64,000 nucleotides of DNA, taken from NCBI RefSeq assembly GCF_009749395.1, contig NZ_WBIR01000005.1, positions 1 to 64,000 of the forward strand, given 5' to 3'. This stretch comes from Agromyces salentinus. GTDB lineage: Bacteria > Actinomycetota > Actinomycetes > Actinomycetales > Microbacteriaceae. The translations under genes were made by a program, and so were the position numbers. The notes below the pieces were generated by a model that was given only the letters and a program-made list of their open reading frames with translations, did no database searches and was not told the origin of the DNA. Positions 52,981-62,347 of this stretch are shown here, one piece after another (position 1 is the stretch's first letter; each line of letters starts with the position of its first letter).

Positions 52981-53217
52981 TCACATCAGGCGACCGACGG
53001 CGACCGCCTGGAAGCGCTCCTCGCGCAGCCGCTCCGCCACCAGGCGGTACTCGTGCAGTTCGGCGAGTTCGTCGCGGCTCGGGGCCCGGCGGCGGCCGGC
53101 CACCCCCGCCCACGCCATCAGGGCGAGCCAGGTGCGCCGCGGCATCCGCCGGAGCGCGCTGCGGAGGCCGATGCTGCCGACGGGCGCCTGCCCGGTTCCG
53201 ACGAGTGCGGTGTGCAT
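52981..53217 (-). CDS. hypothetical protein, 78 residues
   Basis: A short basic protein (many Arg) with a possible amphipathic or membrane-associated helix (RTWLALMAWAGVAG) and a helical C-terminus (DELAELHEYRLVAERLREERFQ). GAGGA lies just before the ATG. No family recognised. It is the gene immediately downstream of the LuxR-type regulator on the same strand, and paired GAGATCTC motifs lie in front of it, so it may be that regulator's target. Confidence 0.6.
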   Translation of the reverse strand: MHTALVGTGQAPVGSIGLRSALRRMPRRTWLALMAWAGVAGRRRAPSRDELAELHEYRLVAERLREERFQAVAVGRLM

Positions 53218-53300
53218 GATGTCCTCGATTCCTCGGTGCGCCCGTTCGATGGGCGCATTCCAGTTCTACGGCGCAGCGCAGGAGCCCTCATCGGGGACGG

Positions 53301-53334
53301 CTACCGAGATCTCGCGCCGGACTACCGAGATCTC
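53301..53334. promoter_or_regulatory. paired 13-bp direct repeats (candidate operator)
   Basis: ctaccgagatctc occurs at 53301-53313 and again at 53322-53334, a 21-bp period, each containing the palindrome gagatctc. Two helical turns of spacing, in front of a gene and behind a regulator gene, fit a two-dimer binding site. Confidence 0.5.
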
Positions 53335-53341
53335 CCGGCGC

Positions 53342-55912
53342 TCACGCCGAGAACACGCCGCGGCGCTGCGCCTCGCGCACTGCGTCCTGCCGCGACGCGG
53401 CACCGAGCTTCGCGAGGATCGCGGCGACGTGGCTGTCCACCGTGCGCACCGAGACCACGAGCCGGGCGGCGATCTCGGCGTTGGTCATGCCGGTGGCCAG
53501 CAGTTCGAGCACGCCGACCTGGCGGTCGGTGAGCCCCTCCGGGTTGGCGCGGGTCGGCCGCGACGGCCCACGCGGCACAGCGCGCACACCACTGGCACGC
53601 AGGCCCGCCCGCACCGACCGGGCGAGCGGCACGGCCCCGATGCGGTCGAGGATCGCGAGCGCCTCGAGCCGGTCGGCGTCGTGCGGACTCCCGGCGAGCG
53701 CGGCCGCCTGGTGGTACGGCGCGCCGGCGGCGCGCCATGCCGCGGCGGCACGTCGCCAGTCGCCGCTCGCCTCGACGGCGAAGGGATGCTCGACCTCGGG
53801 CACCGCGACCTCGGCCCCCGCGCGCCGCAGCAGCGCCGCGAACTCGGCGAGCTGGTTTCGGGCGTCCCGACGCACGGCCTCGTCGTACGCCGGGGCGAGG
53901 ATGGCGACCGCCTCGTCCCGGGCACCGCGGAGCAGGGCGGCCTCGCCCCGGGCGGCCGCGACCGGACCGGTCCGCTGGAGCTCTCCTAGCCGGGTCGCCA
54001 CGGCGGCGGCCTCGACGAGCGTCTCCTCCCCTTCGGGATCGCCCCGCCGGACCTGGACGAGGCCGATGACCGTCAGCGCGACGCAGTGCGCGTGCGGAAG
54101 CGCCTCGCGGCCGTGGGAGGCCGCAGCGAGCGCGTCGTCCCACTCCGCCCTGGCGAGGTGGAGTCGGGCGCGCTCGACCTGCTGGTAGGTCCAGAGGCCC
54201 ATCACCTCCGCGCGCGAGGAGAACTCCAGCGCGGCGCCGAGATGTCGCTCGGCCAGCTCCAGCCGGTACTGGTCGAGCAGGCTCCACACCAGGTTCACGT
54301 GCGCGCGGGCCGCGTCGTCCATCAGGTTGCCCGCGGCCGCCACCTCGGCGGCCTCGGTGAGTTCCGCGATGCCCTCGTCGCGGTTCAGGAGCAGGTGCGC
54401 CGTGCCGAGGTTGTTGAGCGCGTGCGAGAGCGCCCGGCGATCGCCCGTCTCACGCGCGATCGCGACCGCGCGAGGCGCGAGCTCGAGCGTGCGGGACAGG
54501 TCGTGCGCGAGCATGGCGAGCTGGGCCTCATTGCTGAGCGCGAGCGCGTACAGCGCACGATCCGTCGAGGTCGAGAGGCGGTCGGATGCCTCGCGCGCGG
54601 CGATCTCCGCCTCGCGCCGCTGCCCGGCGAGCCAATGGAACCGCGACGACCAGCGCAGGCTCGCTCCGAGTGCGGTGGAATCTCCCGCCTCCCGTCGAGA
54701 ACGCAGGACGTCCTCCTGCACCGCCACCGCCTCGCGGTCGGATCCCAGCGTGTAGAGCTCGATCGCGTAGGCCTGCATGAGGTCGATGCGTTCGCCCGGA
54801 TCGATCGTCGCGGCTCGCTCGAGTGCCGACCGGTAGTGCTCGGCGGCCTGTCGATGGGCACCGCTCACGGCGGCGTCACGTGCTGCACGCGGCGCCCAGG
54901 CGGCGACGATTCCGTCCCGACCCGCTTCGAGTGCGTGCGACACGATGCGGGCGGGGTCCGCGTCGAGGTCGAGCAGCACGGCGAGGACCCGGGCGTTCAG
55001 GTCGATGCGCCGCGCAGTCGGCATCGCGTCCACGATCGCCCGCCGGGTGAGCTCGTGCCGGAACGCCACCCCCTCCGGCCGGACGACGAGCAGGCCGCGC
55101 TCCTCGGCCTCGCCGAGGGCGACAGCCCCGCCGGGCACGAGACGGCCCAGCTCGACCGACGGGACCGCCGACGGGATGACGGCGAGCTGCTCGACCTGAT
55201 GCCGCGCCTCGCCGGCGAGCCGGTGCAGCCGTCCCGTGACGGCGTCCACGACGGTCCGCGGCACCTGCGTCGAATCAGCGGATGCCACCAGCTCGCCGAC
55301 GAAGTACGGATTGCCCTGGGTCAGGTCGAACACCTGCTGCGGGTCGAGCCCGCGTTCATCCGCGATCGCCGCCACCGCCGGCAACGACAGATGCGGCACC
55401 GCGAGGTGCCGCACGTTCGCGTGCAGGTCGCCGAGCACCCTCGCGAGCGGATGGCTCCCGTCCACCTCGTCGTCTCGGTACGTGAGCACGAGCAGGACCG
55501 GCAGGGTCGCGATGCGGCGGGCCAGGAAGCTCAGCGCGTCGAGCGTGGCCTCATCGGCCCAGTGCACGTCCTCGATGACGAGCACGGTGCCCGGCGAACC
55601 ACCGAGCTCGTCCAGCAGCCCGTCGAACACCTCCTCGCGGTCACCGGCACGAAGGGCGGAGGCGAGACGCGGACCGACGAACGAGGTCAGGTCGCGCAGC
55701 GGGCCCAGGGTGCGAGGCGTGGTCAGTGCGTCGCACGCGCCGACCAGCACGCGGCATCCGCCGGGCGGATGCTCCCGCAGCGCTGACACGAGCGAGGACT
55801 TGCCGATGCCGGCCTCGCCGTGCACGAGCAGCACCTCGCCCCGGCCCTCGGCCCCGGCGAGCGCAGCGGACGCGAGTTCCTCGAGTTGAGGACCGCGCTC
55901 GAGCAGCTGCAT
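53342..55912 (-). CDS. LuxR family regulator with N-terminal ATPase (LAL type)
   Basis: 856 residues. An AAA/STAND ATPase begins with GEAGIGKSS (32-40) and has the Walker B LVIEDVHWADEATL. Helical repeats of the TPR kind fill the middle, and a LuxR HTH lies at the C-terminus (793-845; GLTDRQVGVLELLATGMTNAEIAARLVVSVRTVDSHV). Large LuxR regulators of this build include MalT, the maltose-system activator, and the position beside starch-degrading genes invites that comparison; the effector here is unknown. ATG at 55912 gives the standard N-terminus LLERGPQLEEL. Confidence 0.9.
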   Translation of the reverse strand: MQLLERGPQLEELASAALAGAEGRGEVLLVHGEAGIGKSSLVSALREHPPGGCRVLVGACDALTTPRTLGPLRDLTSFVGPRLASALRAGDREEVFDGLLDELGGSPGTVLVIEDVHWADEATLDALSFLARRIATLPVLLVLTYRDDEVDGSHPLARVLGDLHANVRHLAVPHLSLPAVAAIADERGLDPQQVFDLTQGNPYFVGELVASADSTQVPRTVVDAVTGRLHRLAGEARHQVEQLAVIPSAVPSVELGRLVPGGAVALGEAEERGLLVVRPEGVAFRHELTRRAIVDAMPTARRIDLNARVLAVLLDLDADPARIVSHALEAGRDGIVAAWAPRAARDAAVSGAHRQAAEHYRSALERAATIDPGERIDLMQAYAIELYTLGSDREAVAVQEDVLRSRREAGDSTALGASLRWSSRFHWLAGQRREAEIAAREASDRLSTSTDRALYALALSNEAQLAMLAHDLSRTLELAPRAVAIARETGDRRALSHALNNLGTAHLLLNRDEGIAELTEAAEVAAAGNLMDDAARAHVNLVWSLLDQYRLELAERHLGAALEFSSRAEVMGLWTYQQVERARLHLARAEWDDALAAASHGREALPHAHCVALTVIGLVQVRRGDPEGEETLVEAAAVATRLGELQRTGPVAAARGEAALLRGARDEAVAILAPAYDEAVRRDARNQLAEFAALLRRAGAEVAVPEVEHPFAVEASGDWRRAAAAWRAAGAPYHQAAALAGSPHDADRLEALAILDRIGAVPLARSVRAGLRASGVRAVPRGPSRPTRANPEGLTDRQVGVLELLATGMTNAEIAARLVVSVRTVDSHVAAILAKLGAASRQDAVREAQRRGVFSA

Positions 55913-55986
55913 ACAGCGATCGTGCTCCCGGGGCGCCGAACCCGCAATGCCCCGACGGCACTCCGGGGACGAGCTGACCGCCGGGG

Positions 55987-57027
55987 TCAGAGCCCCGAGT
56001 ACGCGTGCAGCCCCTTGAAGAACAGGTTGACGACGGTGAAGTTGAAGAGCACGGTCGAGAAGCCGATGATGGCGAGCCATGCCGACCGCGAGCCGCGCCA
56101 GCCGCGCGTTGCGCGAGCGTGGATGTACCCGGCGTAGACCACCCAGATGATGAAGGTCCACACCTCCTTGGTGTCCCAGCCCCAGTAGCGACCCCAGGCC
56201 GCCTCGGCCCAGATCGCGCCGGCCATGAGCGTGAAGGTCCAGAGGATGAACCCGATGATGATGACCCGGTAGGCCAGGTTCTCGAGCGTCGCCGAGTCGG
56301 GCAGCGTCGCCAGGAACGACCGCTTCACGGCCTTGGCGCTCGCGACCATGGACTCGCGGCGGGCCTGCATGAGCTGCACGACCGACAGGGCGAAGCCCAG
56401 TGCGAGGAAGCCCGTGGCCGAGGTCGCGACGAACACGTGGATGATGAGCCAGGCCGACTGCAGCGCCGGCGGCAGCGGCACGACGCTGACGTAGAAGTTC
56501 ACGGTCGCGATGCCGAGCAGCACGAGCACGAGGCCCGTGATGAACGTGCCGAGGAAGCGCAGGTCGTGCTTGGAGACCACGAGCACGAGCAGGTACACGG
56601 TCGTGATGACGAGCGTGCCCGTGAGCGCGAACTCGTACATGTTGGCCCACGGCACCCGGCCGGCGGCGAGTCCACGGGTGATGTCGGCCGCGAGGTGCAG
56701 CGCCCAGGCGATCACCGTCATGGCGACGCCGACCCGCAGCGAGGGCGAGCGCCCGTAGGCGACCGCGGCACCGTCGTTGCCGCGAGCGAAGGCCGCGACC
56801 GGCGGCATGACCCCGGCCGACGTCGTCGACGCCGAGGCGCCGCGCGTCGACGCGGCGACCGGCACCGCCGAGGCGCCGACGGTCGCCGGCACGGCTGCTG
56901 CGGCATCCGCTGCCGCAGTCGCGGCCGCCGAGCGACGCGCGAGGTCGATCGCGTAGGCGATGAACGCGATCGCGTAGACGGCCATGGCCGAGTACACGAG
57001 CGTGATGGAGATGTCGTCGAGCGTCAC
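55987..57027 (-). CDS. ccsB: cytochrome c biogenesis protein CcsB (ResC)
   Basis: 346 residues with about eight membrane helices and the haem-handling motif WGWDTKEVW, after an Ala-rich loop (about 35-75). Together with ResB it forms the system II synthase that attaches haem to apocytochrome c outside the membrane. GTG start with TAAGGT 6 nt upstream. Last gene of the resB-ccdA-TlpA-phosphatase cluster. Confidence 0.93.
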   Translation of the reverse strand: MTLDDISITLVYSAMAVYAIAFIAYAIDLARRSAAATAAADAAAAVPATVGASAVPVAASTRGASASTTSAGVMPPVAAFARGNDGAAVAYGRSPSLRVGVAMTVIAWALHLAADITRGLAAGRVPWANMYEFALTGTLVITTVYLLVLVVSKHDLRFLGTFITGLVLVLLGIATVNFYVSVVPLPPALQSAWLIIHVFVATSATGFLALGFALSVVQLMQARRESMVASAKAVKRSFLATLPDSATLENLAYRVIIIGFILWTFTLMAGAIWAEAAWGRYWGWDTKEVWTFIIWVVYAGYIHARATRGWRGSRSAWLAIIGFSTVLFNFTVVNLFFKGLHAYSGL

Positions 57028-57036
57028 GCTACAACC

Positions 57037-58761
57037 TTACGTCGTCGGTTTCGCCGGATCAGCGGCGGTTTCTGGAGCATCGGTGGGGGCCGGGCCGCCG
57101 TGGCGGTCGGCGAAGGACGCCACGGCGTCGTCGAGTCCGGGGTCCTCACCGCGCGCGAGGCCGGCGTACTCGAGCACGACGGCGCCGTCGGGGCGCCTCG
57201 CGGCCTTCACCCACATGCGGCGACGCGGGATGAACAGCGACACGAGCAGTCCCGCGAGGATGAGGATCGCGAAGACGAGCACCCAGCCCTGCGAGGGATC
57301 GCGGTGGATGTCGAAGCTCGCGAACCGGTCGACGCTCTGCGAGTAGTCGCCGGCCGCGGCATCCGGCTGCCCATCGGGCGTGACGTCCTCGAAGGTGACG
57401 GTGCCGAGCCCGTTCGGGAGGTCCTGCGTCTCCCCCGGCATGAGCTCGATCGAGTCGACGCCCGTCTTGCCGCCCGTGAGCTGCTCCATGGTCGACGGGT
57501 CGAGGGTGTAGACCGAGGTCGGCGTGCCGCCGTCGATGCCGAGGTCGCCCGAGTAGACGTTGAGCGTCAGCACCGGGTAGACGAGGTCGGGGTAGGTCGA
57601 GGCGTAGGCCCCCGAGTCGAGCGTGGTCTGCGTCGGGTAGAGGAAGCCGATCATGCCGAGCTGCTCGGGCATGCCGTCGGGCACCTTCACGACGCCGATC
57701 GAGGTGAGGTTCGCGTCCTGCGGGAGGAACGGGATGGCGTCGGTGAAGACGACCTCGCCCTCGGCGTCGCGCACCGTGATGGTCGGCGCGTAGCCGTTGC
57801 CGAGCAGGTAGACGTCGGTGCCGTGCACCCGCAGCGGGTGGTTGACCTTGACCTGGCCGTCGACGACCTCCTCGCCGTCGCGCCCCTTGATGTCGACCTC
57901 GGCCGTGAAGTCGACGGGCTGGCCCAGCGCCTCCTGGTTCTCGGTCTCGTAGACGGCGTCGAGGTCGGTGAGGGTGAGCTTGTAGGGGTCGAGGTTCGCG
58001 TCGTTGAAGAAGCGCCCCGGGTTGAAGGAGTCGTAGGCCGCGAGCGTGTTCACGAACGACTGACCCTCGACGACCACGCGCTGGCCGGCGAAGCCGAACC
58101 CGCCGCCGATGCCGACCGTGACGAGCACGCCGAGCAGCGCCGTGTGGAACACGAGGTTCCCGGTCTCGCGGAGGTAGCCGCGCTCGGCCGAGACCGACGG
58201 CTCGCCCCGCAGCTCGTACCGTTCGACGCGATAGCCGGCGCGCTTGAGGTCGGCCGCGGCGCGCTCGATCGCCGCATCCGCCGTCTCCCCCTCGGCGAGG
58301 GGCCGCTCGGTGTAGCCGCCGAGCCGGGCCAGGCGCACCGGCGTGCGCGGCGGACGGGCCCGCAGGGCGTCGAAGTGGTGCTTCGTGCGCGGGATGATGC
58401 AGCCGATGAGCGACACGAACAGCAGCAGGTAGACCGCCGAGAACCAGGCCGACGTGTAGACGTCGAACATCTGGAAGCCGTCGAGCACCGGGGCGAGGTC
58501 GGGATTGTCCGAGAAGTACTGCGTGACGCCGTTCGGGTCGCTCGAGCGCTGCGGCACGAGCGAGCCGGGCACGGCCGCGATCGCGAGCAGCAGCAGGAGC
58601 AGCAGCGCGGTGCGCATGCTGGTGAGCTGGCGCCACGCGAACCGGATCCAGCCGACGAACCCGAGCCTCGGCTGCGTCACGGATGCGTCGCCGGAGGGCT
58701 GGGGCGAGTCGATGTGGTCGTCGGGGCGCGAGAGCGCGCCGGGGTCAGATCGCGGGGACAA
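57037..58761 (-). CDS. resB: cytochrome c biogenesis protein ResB
   Basis: 574 residues. Four membrane helices (three near the N-terminus, one near the C-terminus) flank a large external domain; the motif QRSSDPNGVTQYFSDNPDLAPVLDGFQMFDVYTSAWF is typical of ResB/Ccs1. It works with CcsB in cytochrome c haem attachment. The start is a TTG at 58761 that overlaps the end of ccdA by 17 bp; a GTG at 58680 is a possible alternative. Confidence 0.9.
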   Translation of the reverse strand: MSPRSDPGALSRPDDHIDSPQPSGDASVTQPRLGFVGWIRFAWRQLTSMRTALLLLLLLAIAAVPGSLVPQRSSDPNGVTQYFSDNPDLAPVLDGFQMFDVYTSAWFSAVYLLLFVSLIGCIIPRTKHHFDALRARPPRTPVRLARLGGYTERPLAEGETADAAIERAAADLKRAGYRVERYELRGEPSVSAERGYLRETGNLVFHTALLGVLVTVGIGGGFGFAGQRVVVEGQSFVNTLAAYDSFNPGRFFNDANLDPYKLTLTDLDAVYETENQEALGQPVDFTAEVDIKGRDGEEVVDGQVKVNHPLRVHGTDVYLLGNGYAPTITVRDAEGEVVFTDAIPFLPQDANLTSIGVVKVPDGMPEQLGMIGFLYPTQTTLDSGAYASTYPDLVYPVLTLNVYSGDLGIDGGTPTSVYTLDPSTMEQLTGGKTGVDSIELMPGETQDLPNGLGTVTFEDVTPDGQPDAAAGDYSQSVDRFASFDIHRDPSQGWVLVFAILILAGLLVSLFIPRRRMWVKAARRPDGAVVLEYAGLARGEDPGLDDAVASFADRHGGPAPTDAPETAADPAKPTT

Positions 58762-59500
58762 AGCCGGAGATCACCGCCTGCAGTTCGTACATCCAGATGG
58801 TCCAGAGACCCGAGAGCATGAGCAGGCCGATCGCGATGAGCAGCGACCCGCCGATGATGTTGATCGTGCGGATGTGGCGACGCACGAACGCCAGCGAGCC
58901 GGTGACCCAGCCGAAGCCGAGGGCGACGAGCAGGAACGGGATGCCGAGGCCGACGCAGTACGCGAGGCCGAGCAGCACCGACCGCCAGACCGACCCCGAA
59001 TCGGCGCTGAGCGTGAGCACGACCGCGAGGGTCGGGCCGATGCACGGGGTCCAGCCGAGGCCGAAGACCACGCCGAGCAGCGGGGCGCCGGCGAGGCCCG
59101 TCGCGGGCCGCCAGGAGGGCTTGATGGTGCGCTGGAGGAACGTGAACTGGCCGATGAACACGAGGCCCATCACGATGAGCACGACCCCCAGGAACCGCGT
59201 GATCACGTCGCCGTACGCGTTGAACCAGGCGCCGGCGACGCCCGCGAGCAGGTTGAACGTGACGAACACGACCGTGAACCCGGCGATGAACAGCAGCACG
59301 CCGAGGACGAGCCGGCGCCGGTACCGGCGCTCCTCCGCGGCATCCGCCGACGCCTCGACGAAGCCGCCGATGTACCCGAGGTAGCCCGGCACGAGCGGCA
59401 GCACGCACGGCGAGAGGAACGAGACGATGCCCGCGGCGAGGGCGATGGGGATCGCGGCGAGCAACTGCCCGTTGAGGACGATCTCGCCGATGCCGCCCAC
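58745..59500 (-). CDS. ccdA: CcdA-type thiol-disulfide transporter
   Basis: 251 residues with six membrane helices. The paired redox cysteines are visible in FLSPCVLPLVPGY and GLGWTPCIGPTLA. It passes reducing power across the membrane to keep apocytochrome c cysteines reduced. GTG at 59500 follows the stop of the TlpA gene after one base, so the two are coupled. Confidence 0.92.
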   Translation of the reverse strand: MGGIGEIVLNGQLLAAIPIALAAGIVSFLSPCVLPLVPGYLGYIGGFVEASADAAEERRYRRRLVLGVLLFIAGFTVVFVTFNLLAGVAGAWFNAYGDVITRFLGVVLIVMGLVFIGQFTFLQRTIKPSWRPATGLAGAPLLGVVFGLGWTPCIGPTLAVVLTLSADSGSVWRSVLLGLAYCVGLGIPFLLVALGFGWVTGSLAFVRRHIRTINIIGGSLLIAIGLLMLSGLWTIWMYELQAVISGFVPAI

Positions 59501-59501
59501 G

Positions 59502-60119
59502 CTAGGCCTGCTCGTCGAGCACGCGGTCGACGAGCGACGACAGGATCGAGGCATCGGTGACCTGGCCGAGCACGCGTGCGGCGACCCGGCCCTCCTGGTC
59601 GAGCACGATGGTCGTCGGCACGGCGGCCGGGGGCACCGGGCCCGCGAACGCGAGCTGCGCCTCGCCGGACTCGACGTCGAGGATCGACGGATAGGTGACG
59701 CCGTAGGTCTCCTCGAAGGATGCGGCGGTGCCGGCCTGGTCGCGCACGTTCACGCCGACGAAGGCGACGTCGGCCTCGCCGTAGTCCTGGTGCACCTCCT
59801 CGAGGATGGGCGACTCGACCCGGCACGGGGCGCACCCGGCGTACCAGAAGTTCACGACCGTGACCTCGCCGAGCGTGTCGGCGGAGTCGAACGCCTCGCC
59901 CTCGACGGTCTCGCCCGAGAACGCGATCGGCTCGCCCCGGTCGGCGGCCTCGTACTCGGAGATGCTGCCGTCGCCGGCGATGTAGTTCTTGCCGCTGCCC
60001 TCGCGGAACTGGTCGGCCAGCGGGTCGCTCGTGCAGCCGGTGAGGAGCAGGGCGGATGCCGCGACCAGCGCGGCGACGGCGGCTGCGGGCGCTCGCCCGC
60101 GAGTGGTTCTGCGCATCAC
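59502..60119 (-). CDS. TlpA/ResA-like thioredoxin lipoprotein
   Basis: 205 residues from GTG-ATG at 60119. Signal peptide with lipobox LTGC, then a thioredoxin fold with active site YAGCAPCRVESP and the cis-Pro region VPTTIVLD. It takes electrons from CcdA and reduces cytochrome c haem-binding cysteines. The GTG overlaps the TGA of the upstream phosphatase gene (4 bp), making this a tightly packed operon. Confidence 0.9.
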   Translation of the reverse strand: MMRRTTRGRAPAAAVAALVAASALLLTGCTSDPLADQFREGSGKNYIAGDGSISEYEAADRGEPIAFSGETVEGEAFDSADTLGEVTVVNFWYAGCAPCRVESPILEEVHQDYGEADVAFVGVNVRDQAGTAASFEETYGVTYPSILDVESGEAQLAFAGPVPPAAVPTTIVLDQEGRVAARVLGQVTDASILSSLVDRVLDEQA

Positions 60120-60760
60120 ACGGCTCCCACGTCGGTGGCGTGCGCGGCGAGGCCGGCAGCCGGGTCACGGTAGTCGACCTCGACGAAGCGGTCGCCGCGG
60201 CGCTCGAGCGTCGTGATGCTCGAGAGACCGCACCGGCGGCGGCGCGGGTCGTGCGCGAGCGAGAGGCCCGCGAGTCGGCGGTGCACCATCCAGATCGGGA
60301 GCTGGTGACTGACGACGACCACGTCTCCGGTGTCGACGCTTCGCCAGGCGTCGCCGATCGCGTCGAGCATGCGCGCGGCGATCGAGCCGAACGGCTCGCC
60401 CCAGCTCGGCTCCCACGGGTTGATGAGGAAGCGCCAGTTGCGCGCATCGCCGAGCGCACCGCCGCGTCCGCTCATGCGCTTGCCCTCGAAGCGGTTCTCG
60501 GGCTCGATGACGCGCTCGTCGAGGAACGGCTCGAGGCCGAACGCCTCGGACACCGGCTCCGCCGACTGCTGCGTCCGCTGCAGCGGCGAAGCGACCAGCG
60601 CCGTCACCGGTCGTTCGGTCGCCACGAGCAGGTCGGCGGCGGACTGCGCCATCCGGCGGCCCAGGTCGGAGAGGCCGTAGCCCGGGAGTCGCCCGTAGAG
60701 CACGCCCTGGGGGTTGAACACCTCGCCATGGCGCACGAGGTGGATCTGCTCGGCCGGCAC
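60116..60760 (-). CDS. histidine phosphatase family protein
   Basis: 214 residues. The catalytic RHG motif (LVRHGEV) is near the N-terminus, a second His in VVVSHQLPIW completes the phosphoglycerate-mutase-like site. Substrate unknown. GTG at 60760 has TAGACT 7 nt upstream (60768-60773 reversed). It leads the cytochrome c maturation operon. Confidence 0.88.
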   Translation of the reverse strand: MPAEQIHLVRHGEVFNPQGVLYGRLPGYGLSDLGRRMAQSAADLLVATERPVTALVASPLQRTQQSAEPVSEAFGLEPFLDERVIEPENRFEGKRMSGRGGALGDARNWRFLINPWEPSWGEPFGSIAARMLDAIGDAWRSVDTGDVVVVSHQLPIWMVHRRLAGLSLAHDPRRRRCGLSSITTLERRGDRFVEVDYRDPAAGLAAHATDVGAV

Positions 60761-60886
60761 GGTCTCCAGTCTAAGGAGCGCGATCCTTTGAAAGCGCCGT
60801 GCGTTCGGGCGCCGGTACGGGCGCTGGGCACCGCATTGACCGGTTAGCCCATGCGGGGCATGGCCACCCCAGTAGGATTGACCCTC

Positions 60887-62233
60887 GTGAACGAACGCAC
60901 CCTGGTCAAGAACCTCGCCGCCCTCCCCGCCGGCCCCGTCACGATCGCCGGATGGGTCGAGACCGTCCGAGACCAGAAGAAGGTGCAGTTCGTCATCCTC
61001 CGCGATGAGTCCGGCGCCGTGCAGGTCGTGAACCCCGCGACCCGCGAGCTCGACCCCGAGGGCGTCAGCGTCGGCGCCGCCGAGGCGCTTGCGACGACCG
61101 AGGCTATCTCGGCGCTGTCGCACGGCTCCTTCATCCGGGTCACCGGCGAGCTCAAGCACGACGAGCGCGTGAAGCTCGGCGGCCTCGAGGTCAAGCTCAC
61201 CTCGCTCGAGGTCGTCTCCGAAGCGAACCCCGAGACCCCGATCGCGGCCGACTCCAGCCTCGACAAGCGCATGGACTGGCGCTTCCTCGACCTGCGCAAC
61301 CCGAAGCAGGCCCTCATCTTCCGCATCCAGACGACCTTCCTGCACGCGCTGCGCGGCGTCTGGGTCGAGAAGGGCCTCATCGAGATCCAGACGCCCAAGC
61401 TCATGGCCTCGGCCTCCGAGTCGCGCGCCGAGCTCTTCGAGGTCGACTACTTCGAGGGCAAGGCGTACCTCGCGCAGAGCCCCCAGTTCTTCAAGCAGAT
61501 GGCACAGGCCGCCGGCTTCGGCGGCATCTTCGAGGTCGGTCCCGCGTTCCGCGCCGACCCCTCGTTCACCTCGCGCCACGCGACGGAGTTCACCTCGGTC
61601 GACACCGAGATCAGCTGGATCGACTCGCACGAAGACGTCATGGCCCTGCACGAGGAGCTCATGGTCGCCGGGTTCCAGGCCGTCGTCGACGCCCACGGTG
61701 CCGCGATCGCGGAGCACTTCGGCATCGAGCTCCAGGTTCCCTCGCGCCCGTTCCCACGCATCCCGCTCGCCGAGGCCAAGCAGATCGTGGCCGACCGCGG
61801 CTACGTCGTGCCCCGCGCCGACGCCGACATGGACCCCGAGGGCGAGCGCCAGATCTCGGCGTACGTGAAGGAGGCCTTCGGCCACGACTTCGTCTTCCTG
61901 ACCGACTACGCCTCGAGCATCCGGCCGTTCTACCACATGCGCCACGAGGGCGACCCGAGCCTCACGAACTCCTACGACCTCATCTACAACGGCGTCGAGA
62001 TCTCCACCGGCGCGCAGCGCGAGCACCGCGTCGACGTGCTCGTCGAGCAGGCGCGCGAGAAGGGCATGGACCCCGAGGAGCTCGAGTTCTACCTCGACTT
62101 CTTCCGCTACGGCGTGCCGCCGCACGGCGGCTTCGGCATGGGCCTGGCCCGCGTGCTGATGCTCATGCTCGGCGAGTCCTCGATCCGCGAGACCACGTAC
62201 CTCTTCCGCGGCCCGACGCGCCTGCTGCCCTAG
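60887..62233 (+). CDS. aspS: aspartate-tRNA ligase, archaeal-type
   Basis: 448 residues, far shorter than the usual bacterial enzyme (about 590), because the bacterial GAD insertion is missing. The OB-fold anticodon domain (TIAGWVETVRDQKKVQFVILRD) is followed by the class II core: motif 2 (EVGPAFRADPSFTSRHATEFTSVD) and motif 3 (GFGMGLARVLM). Archaeal-type enzymes in bacteria are often non-discriminating, charging tRNA-Asn as well for a GatCAB pathway; I cannot decide this here. The GTG at 60887 follows TAGGAT by 8 nt; an upstream ATG at 60851 lacks support. Confidence 0.9.
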   Translation: MNERTLVKNLAALPAGPVTIAGWVETVRDQKKVQFVILRDESGAVQVVNPATRELDPEGVSVGAAEALATTEAISALSHGSFIRVTGELKHDERVKLGGLEVKLTSLEVVSEANPETPIAADSSLDKRMDWRFLDLRNPKQALIFRIQTTFLHALRGVWVEKGLIEIQTPKLMASASESRAELFEVDYFEGKAYLAQSPQFFKQMAQAAGFGGIFEVGPAFRADPSFTSRHATEFTSVDTEISWIDSHEDVMALHEELMVAGFQAVVDAHGAAIAEHFGIELQVPSRPFPRIPLAEAKQIVADRGYVVPRADADMDPEGERQISAYVKEAFGHDFVFLTDYASSIRPFYHMRHEGDPSLTNSYDLIYNGVEISTGAQREHRVDVLVEQAREKGMDPEELEFYLDFFRYGVPPHGGFGMGLARVLMLMLGESSIRETTYLFRGPTRLLP

Positions 62234-62245
62234 CCCCGGCCATCG

Positions 62246-62310
62246 GAGTGCCGAATCGGCGCCCGAGTGCATGAACGGCATGGCCGATTCGGCACTCGGG
62301 CGCCGATTCG
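62246..62310. terminator. overlapping alternative hairpins between aspS and sulP
   Basis: cgaatcggcgcccgagtgc (62252-62270) pairs perfectly with 62292-62310 (19 bp), while gagtgccgaatcggc (62246-62260) pairs perfectly with 62283-62297 (15 bp). The two exclude each other. Position between convergent genes fits a bidirectional terminator. Confidence 0.65.
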
Positions 62311-62347
62311 CGTCAGACGGCGGGCGCCGACTCGCGTCAGCCGGCGG
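62300..62347. repeat. 24-bp tandem repeat at the sulP end
   Basis: Two copies of a 24-bp unit beginning gcgccga(t/c)tcgcgtcag differ at two positions; the second contains the stop codon of the SulP gene. Confidence 0.7.

Noticed and set aside
55913-56650. LuxR regulator extended to 1102 residues
   Set aside because: The extra N-terminus is the shadow of ccsB in another frame; the normal LuxR/ATPase N-terminus begins at 55912.
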